From assembly GCF_001010355.1 (NCBI RefSeq), contig NZ_JPLA01000043.1, forward strand, positions 85,073-149,072: a DNA stretch of 64,000 nt, in the 5' to 3' direction. The translations under genes were made by a program, and so were the position numbers. Positions 56,212 through 64,000 of this stretch are shown here, one piece after another; positions within the stretch are counted from its first letter, which is position 1; every line of letters begins with the position of its first letter. Origin of the DNA: Dyella japonica DSM 16301. Lineage in GTDB: Bacteria > Pseudomonadota > Gammaproteobacteria > Xanthomonadales > Rhodanobacteraceae. Below the pieces are notes generated by a model. That model was given only the letters and a program-made list of their open reading frames with translations, searched no databases and was not told the DNA's origin.

Positions 56212-56853
56212 TCAGTAATCGCGAATGTCCAGCGCCACAAACCCGCGCACGCTGTAACCCTTCTCCGCCGCAGGCCACGACAGCGACGCCAGCAGGCGAT
56301 CGCCAGCCGGCCACGCAGCATTGTCCAGCAAGGCCTCGGCAGTCACCGCCCCATCGTCGCCACGACGATAGAACAGCCGCACCCAATGCAGCTCCGGGTT
56401 CAACGACTCGCTCTGCAGCGCCGTGCGCAGCTGACCTACCAATTCAGCAGGAGGTTCGACGCCTTCCTGACTGGACAGCCACGGCGCCACGAACACATCC
56501 CAGGTGCGGATGCCGAAATCCCAGCTCTGCAGCTGCATGCGTCGATCGTCGGTGACGTACCAGCACGCCGCCAGCAGCACGTGGAATACGCCGTGTTCGA
56601 ACGCGCGCAACGCATCCAGGCAACCGGCCTCGCCACCGCCGACGCCGGCGAAGCTCTCTTCGATATGGCGATCCTCGCTGATCACCACATCGACATCGAG
56701 ACGACCGGGTTCGCCCGCGGCGCCTTCAAACCAGCTGGCGCGCACGGCGGGGAAATCGCCGTCCGTCATCAACCATTCTTCGTCCGGTTCCAGTTCGACG
56801 TCATGGCGTTCGAACAGGCGCAGGAGGTATCGCTGGAGATCGGCGTCTTGCAT
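56212..56853 (-). CDS. Conserved hypothetical protein (DUF6348-like)
   Basis: 213 residues, acidic, no signal peptide or membrane helix. Segments WLMTDGDFPAVRASWFEG and RLDVDVVISEDRHIEESFAG look like a compact soluble domain; it may be the DUF6348 family, from memory only. ATG 56853 (MQDADLQR) with CAGGAAA upstream; the longer frame is Arg/Ala-rich and rejected. It follows the small membrane protein gene by 14 bases and both lie downstream of trpS on the same strand. Role unknown; no catalytic motif was seen. Confidence 0.65.
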   Translation of the reverse strand: MQDADLQRYLLRLFERHDVELEPDEEWLMTDGDFPAVRASWFEGAAGEPGRLDVDVVISEDRHIEESFAGVGGGEAGCLDALRAFEHGVFHVLLAACWYVTDDRRMQLQSWDFGIRTWDVFVAPWLSSQEGVEPPAELVGQLRTALQSESLNPELHWVRLFYRRGDDGAVTAEALLDNAAWPAGDRLLASLSWPAAEKGYSVRGFVALDIRDY

Positions 56854-56867
56854 GGTCGTTTCCTGCT

Positions 56868-57194
56868 TCAGTGCGCGTGAGGGCGCCATACCAGCTGGCG
56901 CACGATCAGCGCCAGCACCAATACCACGACGCATGCGCCGTAACCGTAGAGCGCGGGCAGCACCTGCTGCCAGATGGCGCCGCTGGCGTGCCCGTATTGG
57001 CCCGCCGTGGGCACCGTGGCGGTGTCGAACGCCGTGCTCGCACATTCCACCGCGGCGAACGCGGCAAGCAGCAAGGCTGCGACATCGAAGTAGCGGCGCA
57101 GGCGCGTGCGCGGCAAGCTCTTGGGGTAGGACCAGAACGCCCAGCCCAGGATCAGCAACCAGGGCGCGAGCATGAGGATGGCCAGATAACGCAT
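56868..57194 (-). CDS. Small membrane protein of unknown function
   Basis: 108 residues with three hydrophobic segments (about 3-22, 37-55 and 80-102) and a basic loop RTRLRR after the first. The C-terminus is short and polar. No family recognised. It starts 31 bases after the trpS stop, with GGAG a little far upstream, and is followed closely by the hypothetical gene, so the three are probably one operon. A link to translation is only positional. Confidence 0.6.
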   Translation of the reverse strand: MRYLAILMLAPWLLILGWAFWSYPKSLPRTRLRRYFDVAALLLAAFAAVECASTAFDTATVPTAGQYGHASGAIWQQVLPALYGYGACVVVLVLALIVRQLVWRPHAH

Positions 57195-57225
57195 AGATCA
57201 GTTCACTCCATGAAAGCCGGGCGCT

Positions 57226-58593
<1,368 letters not shown>

Positions 58594-58627
58594 GTGCTGG
58601 TTTCTTTGTCTTGTCGGGTGTTGGCGA

Positions 58628-59542
58628 TCAGCGGATCAGGGTGGACTTGCCGAACAGCGACTCCACCAGGTCCACGGCCAGGCGCGCGGTCTGGTTCTTC
58701 TTGTCGAAGGCGGGATTGAGTTCGACGATGTCCAGCGAACTGACATGGCCACTGTCCGCGATCATCTCCATGCACAGCTGCGCCTCACGATAGTTCGGGC
58801 CGCCGCGCACCGTGGTGCCCACGCCCGGCGCGATGGTCGGGTCGAGGAAATCCACGTCGAAGCTCACGTGCAGATGCGTGTTCTCGTCCACGCCGGCCAG
58901 CGCTTCTTCCATCGTGCGCTTCATGCCCACTTCGTCGATGTGGCGCATGTCGAAGATGCTCACCTGCGACTCGCGCACGAGACGCTTTTCGCCTTCATCC
59001 ACCGAACGGATGCCGATCTGGCGGAACGCCGCCGCGGAAGTGGCCGGTACGTGGCCGCCCATCTCGATCAATTCCTTCGGTCCGTTGCCGCACAGGCAGG
59101 CCACCGGCATGCCGTGGATATTGCCCGAAGGCGTCGCATCGGCCGTATTGAAGTCGGCGTGCGCATCCAGCCACAGCACGCGCAGCGTCTTGCCCGTTTC
59201 ACGGCAATGACGCGCGATGGCGCTGATCGAACCGATCGCCAGGCAGTGGTCACCACCCAGCATCACCGGCACGCGGCCGGCGGTGAGTTCAGCGTAGATC
59301 GCCTCATGCACGGCCTGGTTCCAGGCCACCACTTCGGGCAGATGGCGGTAGCCGTTCACCGGCGGCTGCCACGGATTGAGCGGTCCCTGCAGGTTGCCGC
59401 GATCGACCACCTCCAGCCCGCGCTTGGCCAGCCGAGCGGCGAGATTCGCTACGCGCAGCGCTTCGGGTCCCATGGACGCGCCGCGATGTCCCGCACCAAT
59501 GTCCGTGGGAACGCCGATCAGGGAGAGTGCCTTGTTGACCAT
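58628..59542 (-). CDS. rocF: Arginase
   Basis: 304 residues. Ureohydrolase manganese ligands in [28 protein letters not shown] and [15 protein letters not shown]-terminal [21 protein letters not shown]. Splits arginine to ornithine and urea. ATG 59542 ([10 protein letters not shown]) is chosen over an upstream TTG that would add six residues. It is 34 bases upstream of trpS on the same strand, so it may be co-transcribed. Agmatinase is excluded by the arginase-type loops, though this rests on motif memory. Confidence 0.93.
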   Translation of the reverse strand: MVNKALSLIGVPTDIGAGHRGASMGPEALRVANLAARLAKRGLEVVDRGNLQGPLNPWQPPVNGYRHLPEVVAWNQAVHEAIYAELTAGRVPVMLGGDHCLAIGSISAIARHCRETGKTLRVLWLDAHADFNTADATPSGNIHGMPVACLCGNGPKELIEMGGHVPATSAAAFRQIGIRSVDEGEKRLVRESQVSIFDMRHIDEVGMKRTMEEALAGVDENTHLHVSFDVDFLDPTIAPGVGTTVRGGPNYREAQLCMEMIADSGHVSSLDIVELNPAFDKKNQTARLAVDLVESLFGKSTLIR

Positions 59543-59578
59543 GAAAACCTGCAATGTCAAAGCGGAATGCGAGTCGTC

Positions 59579-59962
59579 CTAGTGTGCCAGAGGCAGACGA
59601 CGTTGCCGCCATGTGTTCAAACTGCCGTCCAGCAGTCGCACATGGGTATAGCCCAGCGATGTAAGCGTTTCCTGCGCCCTGGCGGCACGCTTGCCGGAGA
59701 CGCAATACACCACGATCTCGCTGTCGCGGGGCACACCGAGAACGCCGGCGCGGCTGGCCAGCTGATCCACCGGGATATTGAGCGCACCGGCGATGTGGCC
59801 ATCGCGGTATTCGTCGGACCCGCGCACATCCAGCAGCACCGGCGCCTGCCCGGACTGCTGGCGTTGCAGCAGTTGCGAAGCGTCGAGCGGCGCATCCGCC
59901 GCGGCGGTGGCAGAACTCATGCCCGCCAGCATCAGCAGTGCGGCCAGGTGGGCCTTGAGCAT
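59579..59962 (-). CDS. Secreted rhodanese-like sulfurtransferase
   Basis: 127 residues. Signal peptide of about 21 residues (ending TATAA), then a rhodanese domain with catalytic Cys87 in VYCVSGKRA and DVRGSDEYRDGHI. Periplasmic rhodaneses move sulfur or act in thiol repair. Lies 36 bases upstream of the arginase start on the same strand and just 17 bases after a tRNA. No partner gene suggests its substrate. Confidence 0.88.
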   Translation of the reverse strand: MLKAHLAALLMLAGMSSATAAADAPLDASQLLQRQQSGQAPVLLDVRGSDEYRDGHIAGALNIPVDQLASRAGVLGVPRDSEIVVYCVSGKRAARAQETLTSLGYTHVRLLDGSLNTWRQRRLPLAH

Positions 59963-59979
59963 GCGGGGAACCCTCGATC

Positions 59980-60055
59980 TGGTGCCGGCAGCAGGAGTCG
60001 AACCCGCGACCTACTGATTACAAATCAGTTGCTCTACCAACTGAGCTATACCGGC
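59980..60055 (-). tRNA. tRNA-Thr (anticodon UGU)
   Basis: 76-base cloverleaf on the minus strand with an encoded CCA. Acceptor stem GCCGGTA / TGCCGGC, D-arm AGCTCAGTTGGTAGAGC, anticodon loop TTTGTAA (UGU, reading ACA), T-arm GGTTCGACTCC. All invariant bases are present. Confidence 0.97.
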
Positions 60056-60101
60056 GAAGAAGCGAAGTCTAACAGGCCCCCACGGCTCAACGCCAAAGGC
60101 C

Positions 60102-60851
60102 TCAGAAGCAGCCGGTGCTGTGCGAACCCACGCCGCGCACGCGATTGCGCCAGTCGGCGTGGCCGTTGTCGGCGATCACCACGTCCAGCCAGTACTCGGC
60201 CACGCTTTCGGTGCGCTCGGTCATCTGCGCGGGGAAGCCGGCGGCGACCACTTGTTCGCGGCGACGGCGGGCGTTGGCGGGATCCTTGAACAGGCCCAGC
60301 GAGATGGTGTTGGACTGGTCGCCCGAGCTGACCACGAAGTATTCGCCGACGTTGGCGGCAGCCAGACGACGGCCCAGCTCCAGCGCCTTGTCGCGGGTGC
60401 CACCGCCCGGCAGGTAGACCCACCAGCCGGTGGTCTGCGTGGTCTGCTCCTGGCGCTGGCGCATGCGTGCGGCCTGGCTGGTCAGCGCACTGCGCGCATT
60501 GCGCATGTCGACCTGGGTGGCAAACGGGCCCAGGGCCATGCAGGTATAGGTGTTCGGTCGCGACGGCGGTGGCGGCGCCGGTGCAGGCGTGGCGGCCTGA
60601 GCCACGGGCGCCGCATTGCTGGACGCCGGGCCTGCCGAGGTGGCCGCCGCAGCGGCGCCGATGCTCGTTGCCGGCGCCGCCGGTGCGGGCGCGCTGGACG
60701 GCGCCGACGGACGCTCGCTCAGCAGGTGCAGCTCGGGCACGCCGGCATCGGTGGCGCTGCGGCCGTGCACGTCGTCCTGGCCCAGCAGCAGCCACGCGCC
60801 CACCGCAATATTGAGCGCGATCAGCAGGACAAAGAGCAGGCGCAGGAACAT
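60102..60851 (-). CDS. SPOR-domain membrane protein
   Basis: 249 residues. One N-terminal membrane helix (about 3-24), then an Ala/Pro-rich spacer of about 80 residues and a C-terminal SPOR domain (about 100-175; MALGPFATQVDMRNARSAL and the GGGTRDKALELGRRL repeat), which binds denuded glycan strands at the division septum. ATG 60851 gives MFLRLLFVLL. It lies 39 bases downstream of coaX on the same strand, closing the birA-coaX run. Specific partner unknown. Confidence 0.85.
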   Translation of the reverse strand: MFLRLLFVLLIALNIAVGAWLLLGQDDVHGRSATDAGVPELHLLSERPSAPSSAPAPAAPATSIGAAAAATSAGPASSNAAPVAQAATPAPAPPPPSRPNTYTCMALGPFATQVDMRNARSALTSQAARMRQRQEQTTQTTGWWVYLPGGGTRDKALELGRRLAAANVGEYFVVSSGDQSNTISLGLFKDPANARRRREQVVAAGFPAQMTERTESVAEYWLDVVIADNGHADWRNRVRGVGSHSTGCF

Positions 60852-60890
60852 CGATGATCCGTCAGGCAAGCGGCGGGGGGAGCGGGCATT

Positions 60891-61649
60891 TTAGGGAGCC
60901 TGCTCGATGGATGTATGTGCGTCGGACCACACGGACAGTCCGCGCAGCACGCTGTCCTGGCTCAGGCGAGCCGGATGGGCGATCAACGGCGCCAGCGCCT
61001 CGGCATCGCCGCCGCCCAGGATCAATTGTGGGGAGCCGCCCAATGGTTCGGACATGTGCGCGACAAAACGTTCCACCAGCGCCGCCGCCGCCTGCCAGCA
61101 ACCCGAAGCGACGGCATCGGGCGTGTTGTCGGCCGCGTCCAGCACCTGGCCGGGGCGATCGACCAGCACGCGTGCCGTCGCGCCCAGCAGCGACTGCTGC
61201 ATCAACTGCGGTCCCGGCGCGATCAAGCCGCCGAGATGGCGGCCATCGGCGTCGAGCGCGTCGAGCGTGAGCGCGGTACCCACGCCGGCAAGCACGCACG
61301 GAGCGAGCCCCTCGGCGCGAGCGGCCACCATACCGAGGAAACGGTCGACCCCAAGGCGCCCCGGTTCGGCATAGGCGTTGCGCACGCCACAGGCTTGCGC
61401 CGGCGTGCGCAGCCAGGTGGTGGTTCGCGCGAAGCAGGTCGACGCCACGGCGGCGATCTGCGCCTCGCGGGCGCCATCCACCACCGAAGCGCCAAATACA
61501 TCGGCAGGTATCGCCAGATCCCGCCACGCTTCATGCAGCACGAGCGCGACATCCTCGTTCCACGCCACAGCGCCCTGCTCGCGCCATTGCGAGCCCTCGC
61601 GCAGCGCCCACTTCAAGCGCGTGTTGCCGAGATCGAGCAGCAGTCTCAT
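60891..61649 (-). CDS. coaX: Type III pantothenate kinase
   Basis: 252 residues. N-terminal ATP-binding LLLDLGNTRLKWAL, central GRLGVDRFLGMVAA with the conserved Asp-Arg, GTALTLDALD and GGLIAPG. Type III enzymes phosphorylate pantothenate to start CoA synthesis and are feedback-resistant. ATG 61649 overlaps the birA stop by 4 bases, so it is coupled to BirA. This birA-coaX pair is common in proteobacteria. Product and family are clear. Confidence 0.95.
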   Translation of the reverse strand: MRLLLDLGNTRLKWALREGSQWREQGAVAWNEDVALVLHEAWRDLAIPADVFGASVVDGAREAQIAAVASTCFARTTTWLRTPAQACGVRNAYAEPGRLGVDRFLGMVAARAEGLAPCVLAGVGTALTLDALDADGRHLGGLIAPGPQLMQQSLLGATARVLVDRPGQVLDAADNTPDAVASGCWQAAAALVERFVAHMSEPLGGSPQLILGGGDAEALAPLIAHPARLSQDSVLRGLSVWSDAHTSIEQAP

Positions 61650-62614
61650 GCGCGACGCACCGTCACGTCGGCGCTGTCGATGCGATGCAGTCCATCATCG
61701 GCCTGCAGCAGCAAGGCGCCGCGCGCATCCACGCCCGCGCCGACGCCTTCCAGCGTGGCCTGCGGACCCTGCACGCGCAGCGGCTTGCCACGCAGCAGGT
61801 CATGGCGCGCGTATTCGTCGACGAAGGCCGCGAAGCCCTCGCGCTCAAACTGTTCCAGTCCCTCAGCCAACGCGGCCATCAGCGCGGCCGCCACGCGATT
61901 GCGATCGGGCGCGCGGCCGGCCAGCGTGGCCAGATCGTTCACCGGCTGGCCCGCCTGTTCGTGCAGGGCCGCGGTGAGGCGCACGTTCAAACCCACGCCG
62001 ATGATGGCCGCGCACGGGCCCTGATATTCGCCGCCCAGTTCAACCAGGATGCCGGCGAGTTTGCCGCCGTCACTCAGCACGTCGTTCGGCCATTTCAAGC
62101 CGGCACCCTCGATGCCCAAGGCAGCGAGCGTGCGCATCACGATCACGCCGACCGCCAGCGACAGGCCCGACAGCGCAGCAAAGCCGCCGTCGAAGCGCTT
62201 GAGGCAGGACAGGTACACATTGAGACCCGGCGGCGACAGCCACGAACGGCCGCGACGGCCGCGCCCCGCGGTCTGGGTTTCCGCCAGCACCATGCTCAGG
62301 TCGGGCAGGTCGGCCTGGCGGCGCTGGATCTCACTGGAGGTCGAGTCGATCTCCCAGTGCAGCTCCAGGGTGCCCATGCGCATGGCCAGCCTGGCGGGCA
62401 GCAGGTCACGCAGCGTGGGCAGATGCAGCAACTGCACCGGCCAGGGCAGGCAGTAGCCAGCCGTGCCACGCGATTCCACCGGAACGCCACGTGCACGCAA
62501 TGCCTCGACCTGCTTCCAGATGGCCGCGCGGGTCACACCCGTGCGTTCGGCCAGCTGGGCGCCCGACACCATGCCACCGTCCGCCAGCGCCACGAGCAAG
62601 TCCTGCGCCTGCAT
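61646..62614 (-). CDS. birA: Bifunctional biotin-[acetyl-CoA-carboxylase] ligase / biotin operon repressor
   Basis: 322 residues. N-terminal winged-helix domain (LAERTGVTRAAIWKQVEALRARG), then the ligase with AGRGRRGRSW biotinyl-AMP loop, KWPNDVL and a C-terminal SH3-like domain. Attaches biotin to carboxylase and may repress biotin genes because the helix-turn-helix is intact. ATG 62614 (MQAQDLL) starts at the normal domain; the longer frame to 62722 is not conserved. Upstream 247 bases are noncoding. Confidence 0.94.
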   Translation of the reverse strand: MQAQDLLVALADGGMVSGAQLAERTGVTRAAIWKQVEALRARGVPVESRGTAGYCLPWPVQLLHLPTLRDLLPARLAMRMGTLELHWEIDSTSSEIQRRQADLPDLSMVLAETQTAGRGRRGRSWLSPPGLNVYLSCLKRFDGGFAALSGLSLAVGVIVMRTLAALGIEGAGLKWPNDVLSDGGKLAGILVELGGEYQGPCAAIIGVGLNVRLTAALHEQAGQPVNDLATLAGRAPDRNRVAAALMAALAEGLEQFEREGFAAFVDEYARHDLLRGKPLRVQGPQATLEGVGAGVDARGALLLQADDGLHRIDSADVTVRRA

Positions 62615-62861
62615 CAGGCGACATCCCGCGCCGATTGACCGCGTTGGCGGCGTCCGTGGCGTGTTGGGGACAGGATCAGAGAGCGTGACATCGAGCGATT
62701 CTAGCCTGCCGGGGCAGCCCAACGCCCGTCGTCACGTGGCTGGGAGTCCATGACTTCTGGGACTCGCAAGCCTTGCGCGAGGGTTACGCAGGCACTGGTA
62801 TCACCGCGATTTTTCTGCCAGCATCGGGCTCTTCGATTGCGGATCAAGGGGTTGAGCCGCC

Positions 62862-63170
62862 ATGGGCTTCGGGAAGTTCTTACTTGGCTGTGTTCTATGC
62901 GTCGGCAGCGTCAGCGCTGCATCGGCCATGGATGCGGACGGCCAGGATCTGAGCTCCATGCAGCGCACCGTGGACACGGGCTCGGGCAGTCATGACGGCG
63001 CGAGCGGCAGCGGGGGCGATGCCCTGGGTCTGTCGCGCGAAGCCAACACCACCCCTGCCGCTTCTTCTTCGTCCAGCGACAACTGCCCCACCACGGCCCC
63101 GGCGCGCGCGCCGCGCAGCCGTCAGAACCATATCGGCTGGCAGTCCTTGTTGCCGGGCTCCATCCAGTAA
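62862..63170 (+). CDS. Small secreted Ser/Gly-rich protein of unknown function
   Basis: 102 residues. Signal peptide of about 21 residues ending ASA, then a low-complexity region rich in Ser, Gly, Ala and Asp (about 24-90), no domain recognised. AAGGGG ribosome site before ATG 62862 supports it as real. One cysteine in the mature part. It lies 12 bases before the mtfA GTG on the same strand, so the two may be co-expressed. Could be a taxon-restricted protein; homology not assessable here. Confidence 0.6.
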   Translation: MGFGKFLLGCVLCVGSVSAASAMDADGQDLSSMQRTVDTGSGSHDGASGSGGDALGLSREANTTPAASSSSSDNCPTTAPARAPRSRQNHIGWQSLLPGSIQ

Positions 63171-63182
63171 CGACACCAAGCC

Positions 63183-63950
63183 GTGTCGGCTTCCTGGTGG
63201 CGGCGCTTAGGCGCCTATGTCTCGCCTCCCCCGCTTGCTGAAAAGCCCTGGCGTATTGCGCTGGAAGGTTGCCCGCTGGCCCAACGCCTCGACCACGCAC
63301 GCCAGCATGAACTGCGTCGGCTCGTGGGTGTGTTTCTGGCACGCAAGCGCTTCCACCCGCTGGCCGGTGTCGAGCTGTCCGATGCCGACCGCGCCCTGAT
63401 CGCCATGCAGGCCTGCCTGCCCGTGCTTCGCCAAGGCCCGCGCAACCTGCGCGGCTGGCGCGACATCCTGGTGTATCCCGGCGAGTTCCGCGTGAAGCGC
63501 AGCCATCACGACGACCGCAGCGGCGTAGTCACCGAGAGCGAGGATGTACTGATCGGCGAAGCCTGGGAACACGGCCCGCTGGTGTTGTCACTCGCCGATG
63601 TGCAGCTCGACCTTGCGCATCCCTGGGACGGCTACAACGTGGTCGTGCACGAGATCGCGCACAAACTCGACATGCTCGATGGGCCGCCAGATGGTGTGCC
63701 GGTGCTGCCCACGCATATTCCGCGACGCCAATGGATCGTCGCCTTCCAGCGTGCGTTTGATCTGTTGTCGAACGACGTGGCGCGCGGGCGCGACACCTTG
63801 ATCGATCCTTATGCCGCCGAAAGTCCGGATGAATTTTTTGCCGTGGTGAGCGAGCTGCATTGGTCGCAGCCTTCGGTGTTGCGCCGTGCGGATGCTGCTG
63901 TGGCGGGATTGCTTGAAGCGTATTACGGTCCGTCGCCTGCGCCGGGTTGA
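63183..63950 (+). CDS. mtfA: MtfA-type zinc metallopeptidase
   Basis: 255 residues. M90/DUF980 family: zinc motif HEIAH at 156-160 (VVHEIAHKLDML) with a downstream Glu in DEFFAVVSELHW as third ligand. MtfA in E. coli titrates the repressor Mlc and cuts peptides, linking to the phosphotransferase system. GTG start at 63183; ribosome site weak. Full length for the family. No mlc or ptsG gene in the window. Confidence 0.92.
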   Translation: MSASWWRRLGAYVSPPPLAEKPWRIALEGCPLAQRLDHARQHELRRLVGVFLARKRFHPLAGVELSDADRALIAMQACLPVLRQGPRNLRGWRDILVYPGEFRVKRSHHDDRSGVVTESEDVLIGEAWEHGPLVLSLADVQLDLAHPWDGYNVVVHEIAHKLDMLDGPPDGVPVLPTHIPRRQWIVAFQRAFDLLSNDVARGRDTLIDPYAAESPDEFFAVVSELHWSQPSVLRRADAAVAGLLEAYYGPSPAPG

Positions 63951-63983
63951 TGCTGCGTAAGAGCAGCCATCCGCAGCACACCA

Positions 63984-64000
63984 CTGTGGGAGCGCACCCT
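63984..64000 (+). repeat. REPIN-like repeat, family A copy 3, left part only (cut by window end)
   Basis: ctgtgggagcgcaccct matches the first 17 bases of the left arm at 56110-56126 exactly. The rest lies beyond the window. It follows mtfA by 33 bases. Confidence 0.75.

Overview
The window is high-GC, densely coded chromosomal DNA from a gammaproteobacterium of the Xanthomonadales, most likely Rhodanobacteraceae (Dyella, Luteibacter, Rhodanobacter or Frateuria type). This rests on protein style and gene order: cystathionine gamma-lyase beside an O-antigen ABC transporter, XanA/XanB-type mannose enzymes, a class I fructose-bisphosphate aldolase within a glycolytic cluster, and PilU. I could not run a similarity search, so the placement is inference. 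There is no CRISPR array, integrase, transposase or prophage gene. The only mobile-like elements are small palindromic repeats.

1-15 kb is a surface-polysaccharide region. It opens with the tail of an O-antigen ABC permease (Wzm). Next come the ATPase Wzt with a C-terminal O-antigen-binding domain, a 1466-residue methyltransferase / kinase-like / coiled-coil / GT2 / WbsX fusion, and a GT4 glycosyltransferase. Cystathionine gamma-lyase on the opposite strand separates these from a tightly coupled rfbBACD-xanB operon for dTDP-L-rhamnose and GDP-mannose. A convergent phosphomannomutase/phosphoglucomutase can feed both sugars. The fusion protein looks like a WbdD-type chain terminator and molecular ruler joined to glycosyltransferases, and is the most interesting object here.

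15-38 kb is housekeeping: glmS, cystathionine beta-synthase, a YdcH-type small protein, a lipoprotein and coiled-coil periplasmic protein pair, pilU, and maleylacetoacetate isomerase. A loose central-carbon cluster follows (pgk, HAD phosphatase, tkt, fba, pyk, gap), interrupted by two beta-barrel proteins, a secreted TonB_C-domain protein, a membrane protein, an S9 peptidase, an S1/P1 nuclease and an OsmC protein.

37-43 kb is a nitrite-respiration module: azurin, thiol peroxidase, a SCO protein, a periplasmic formylglycine-enzyme-fold protein, three-domain copper nitrite reductase and HemN. Matches to the FNR/DNR consensus lie upstream of nirK (perfect) and azurin (near), with a weaker one before hemN. 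43-52 kb is aromatic amino-acid use: fumarylacetoacetase, homogentisate dioxygenase, hydroxyphenylpyruvate dioxygenase, a divergent MarR regulator, two tandem POT peptide transporters and tryptophan 2,3-dioxygenase. The maleylacetoacetate isomerase at 21.8 kb supplies the missing step of tyrosine breakdown.

52-64 kb carries a 2-oxoacid dehydrogenase operon (E1 alpha, E1 beta, E2), a VOC protein, tryptophanyl-tRNA synthetase with an added DUF1508 domain followed by two small unknown genes, arginase, a secreted rhodanese, tRNA-Thr(UGU), and a birA-coaX-SPOR operon. It ends with a small secreted Ser/Gly-rich protein and an MtfA-like metallopeptidase. Long palindromic repeats of one family lie at 24.4, 56.1 and 64.0 kb (cut by the window end), and an unrelated repeat lies at 21.7 kb.
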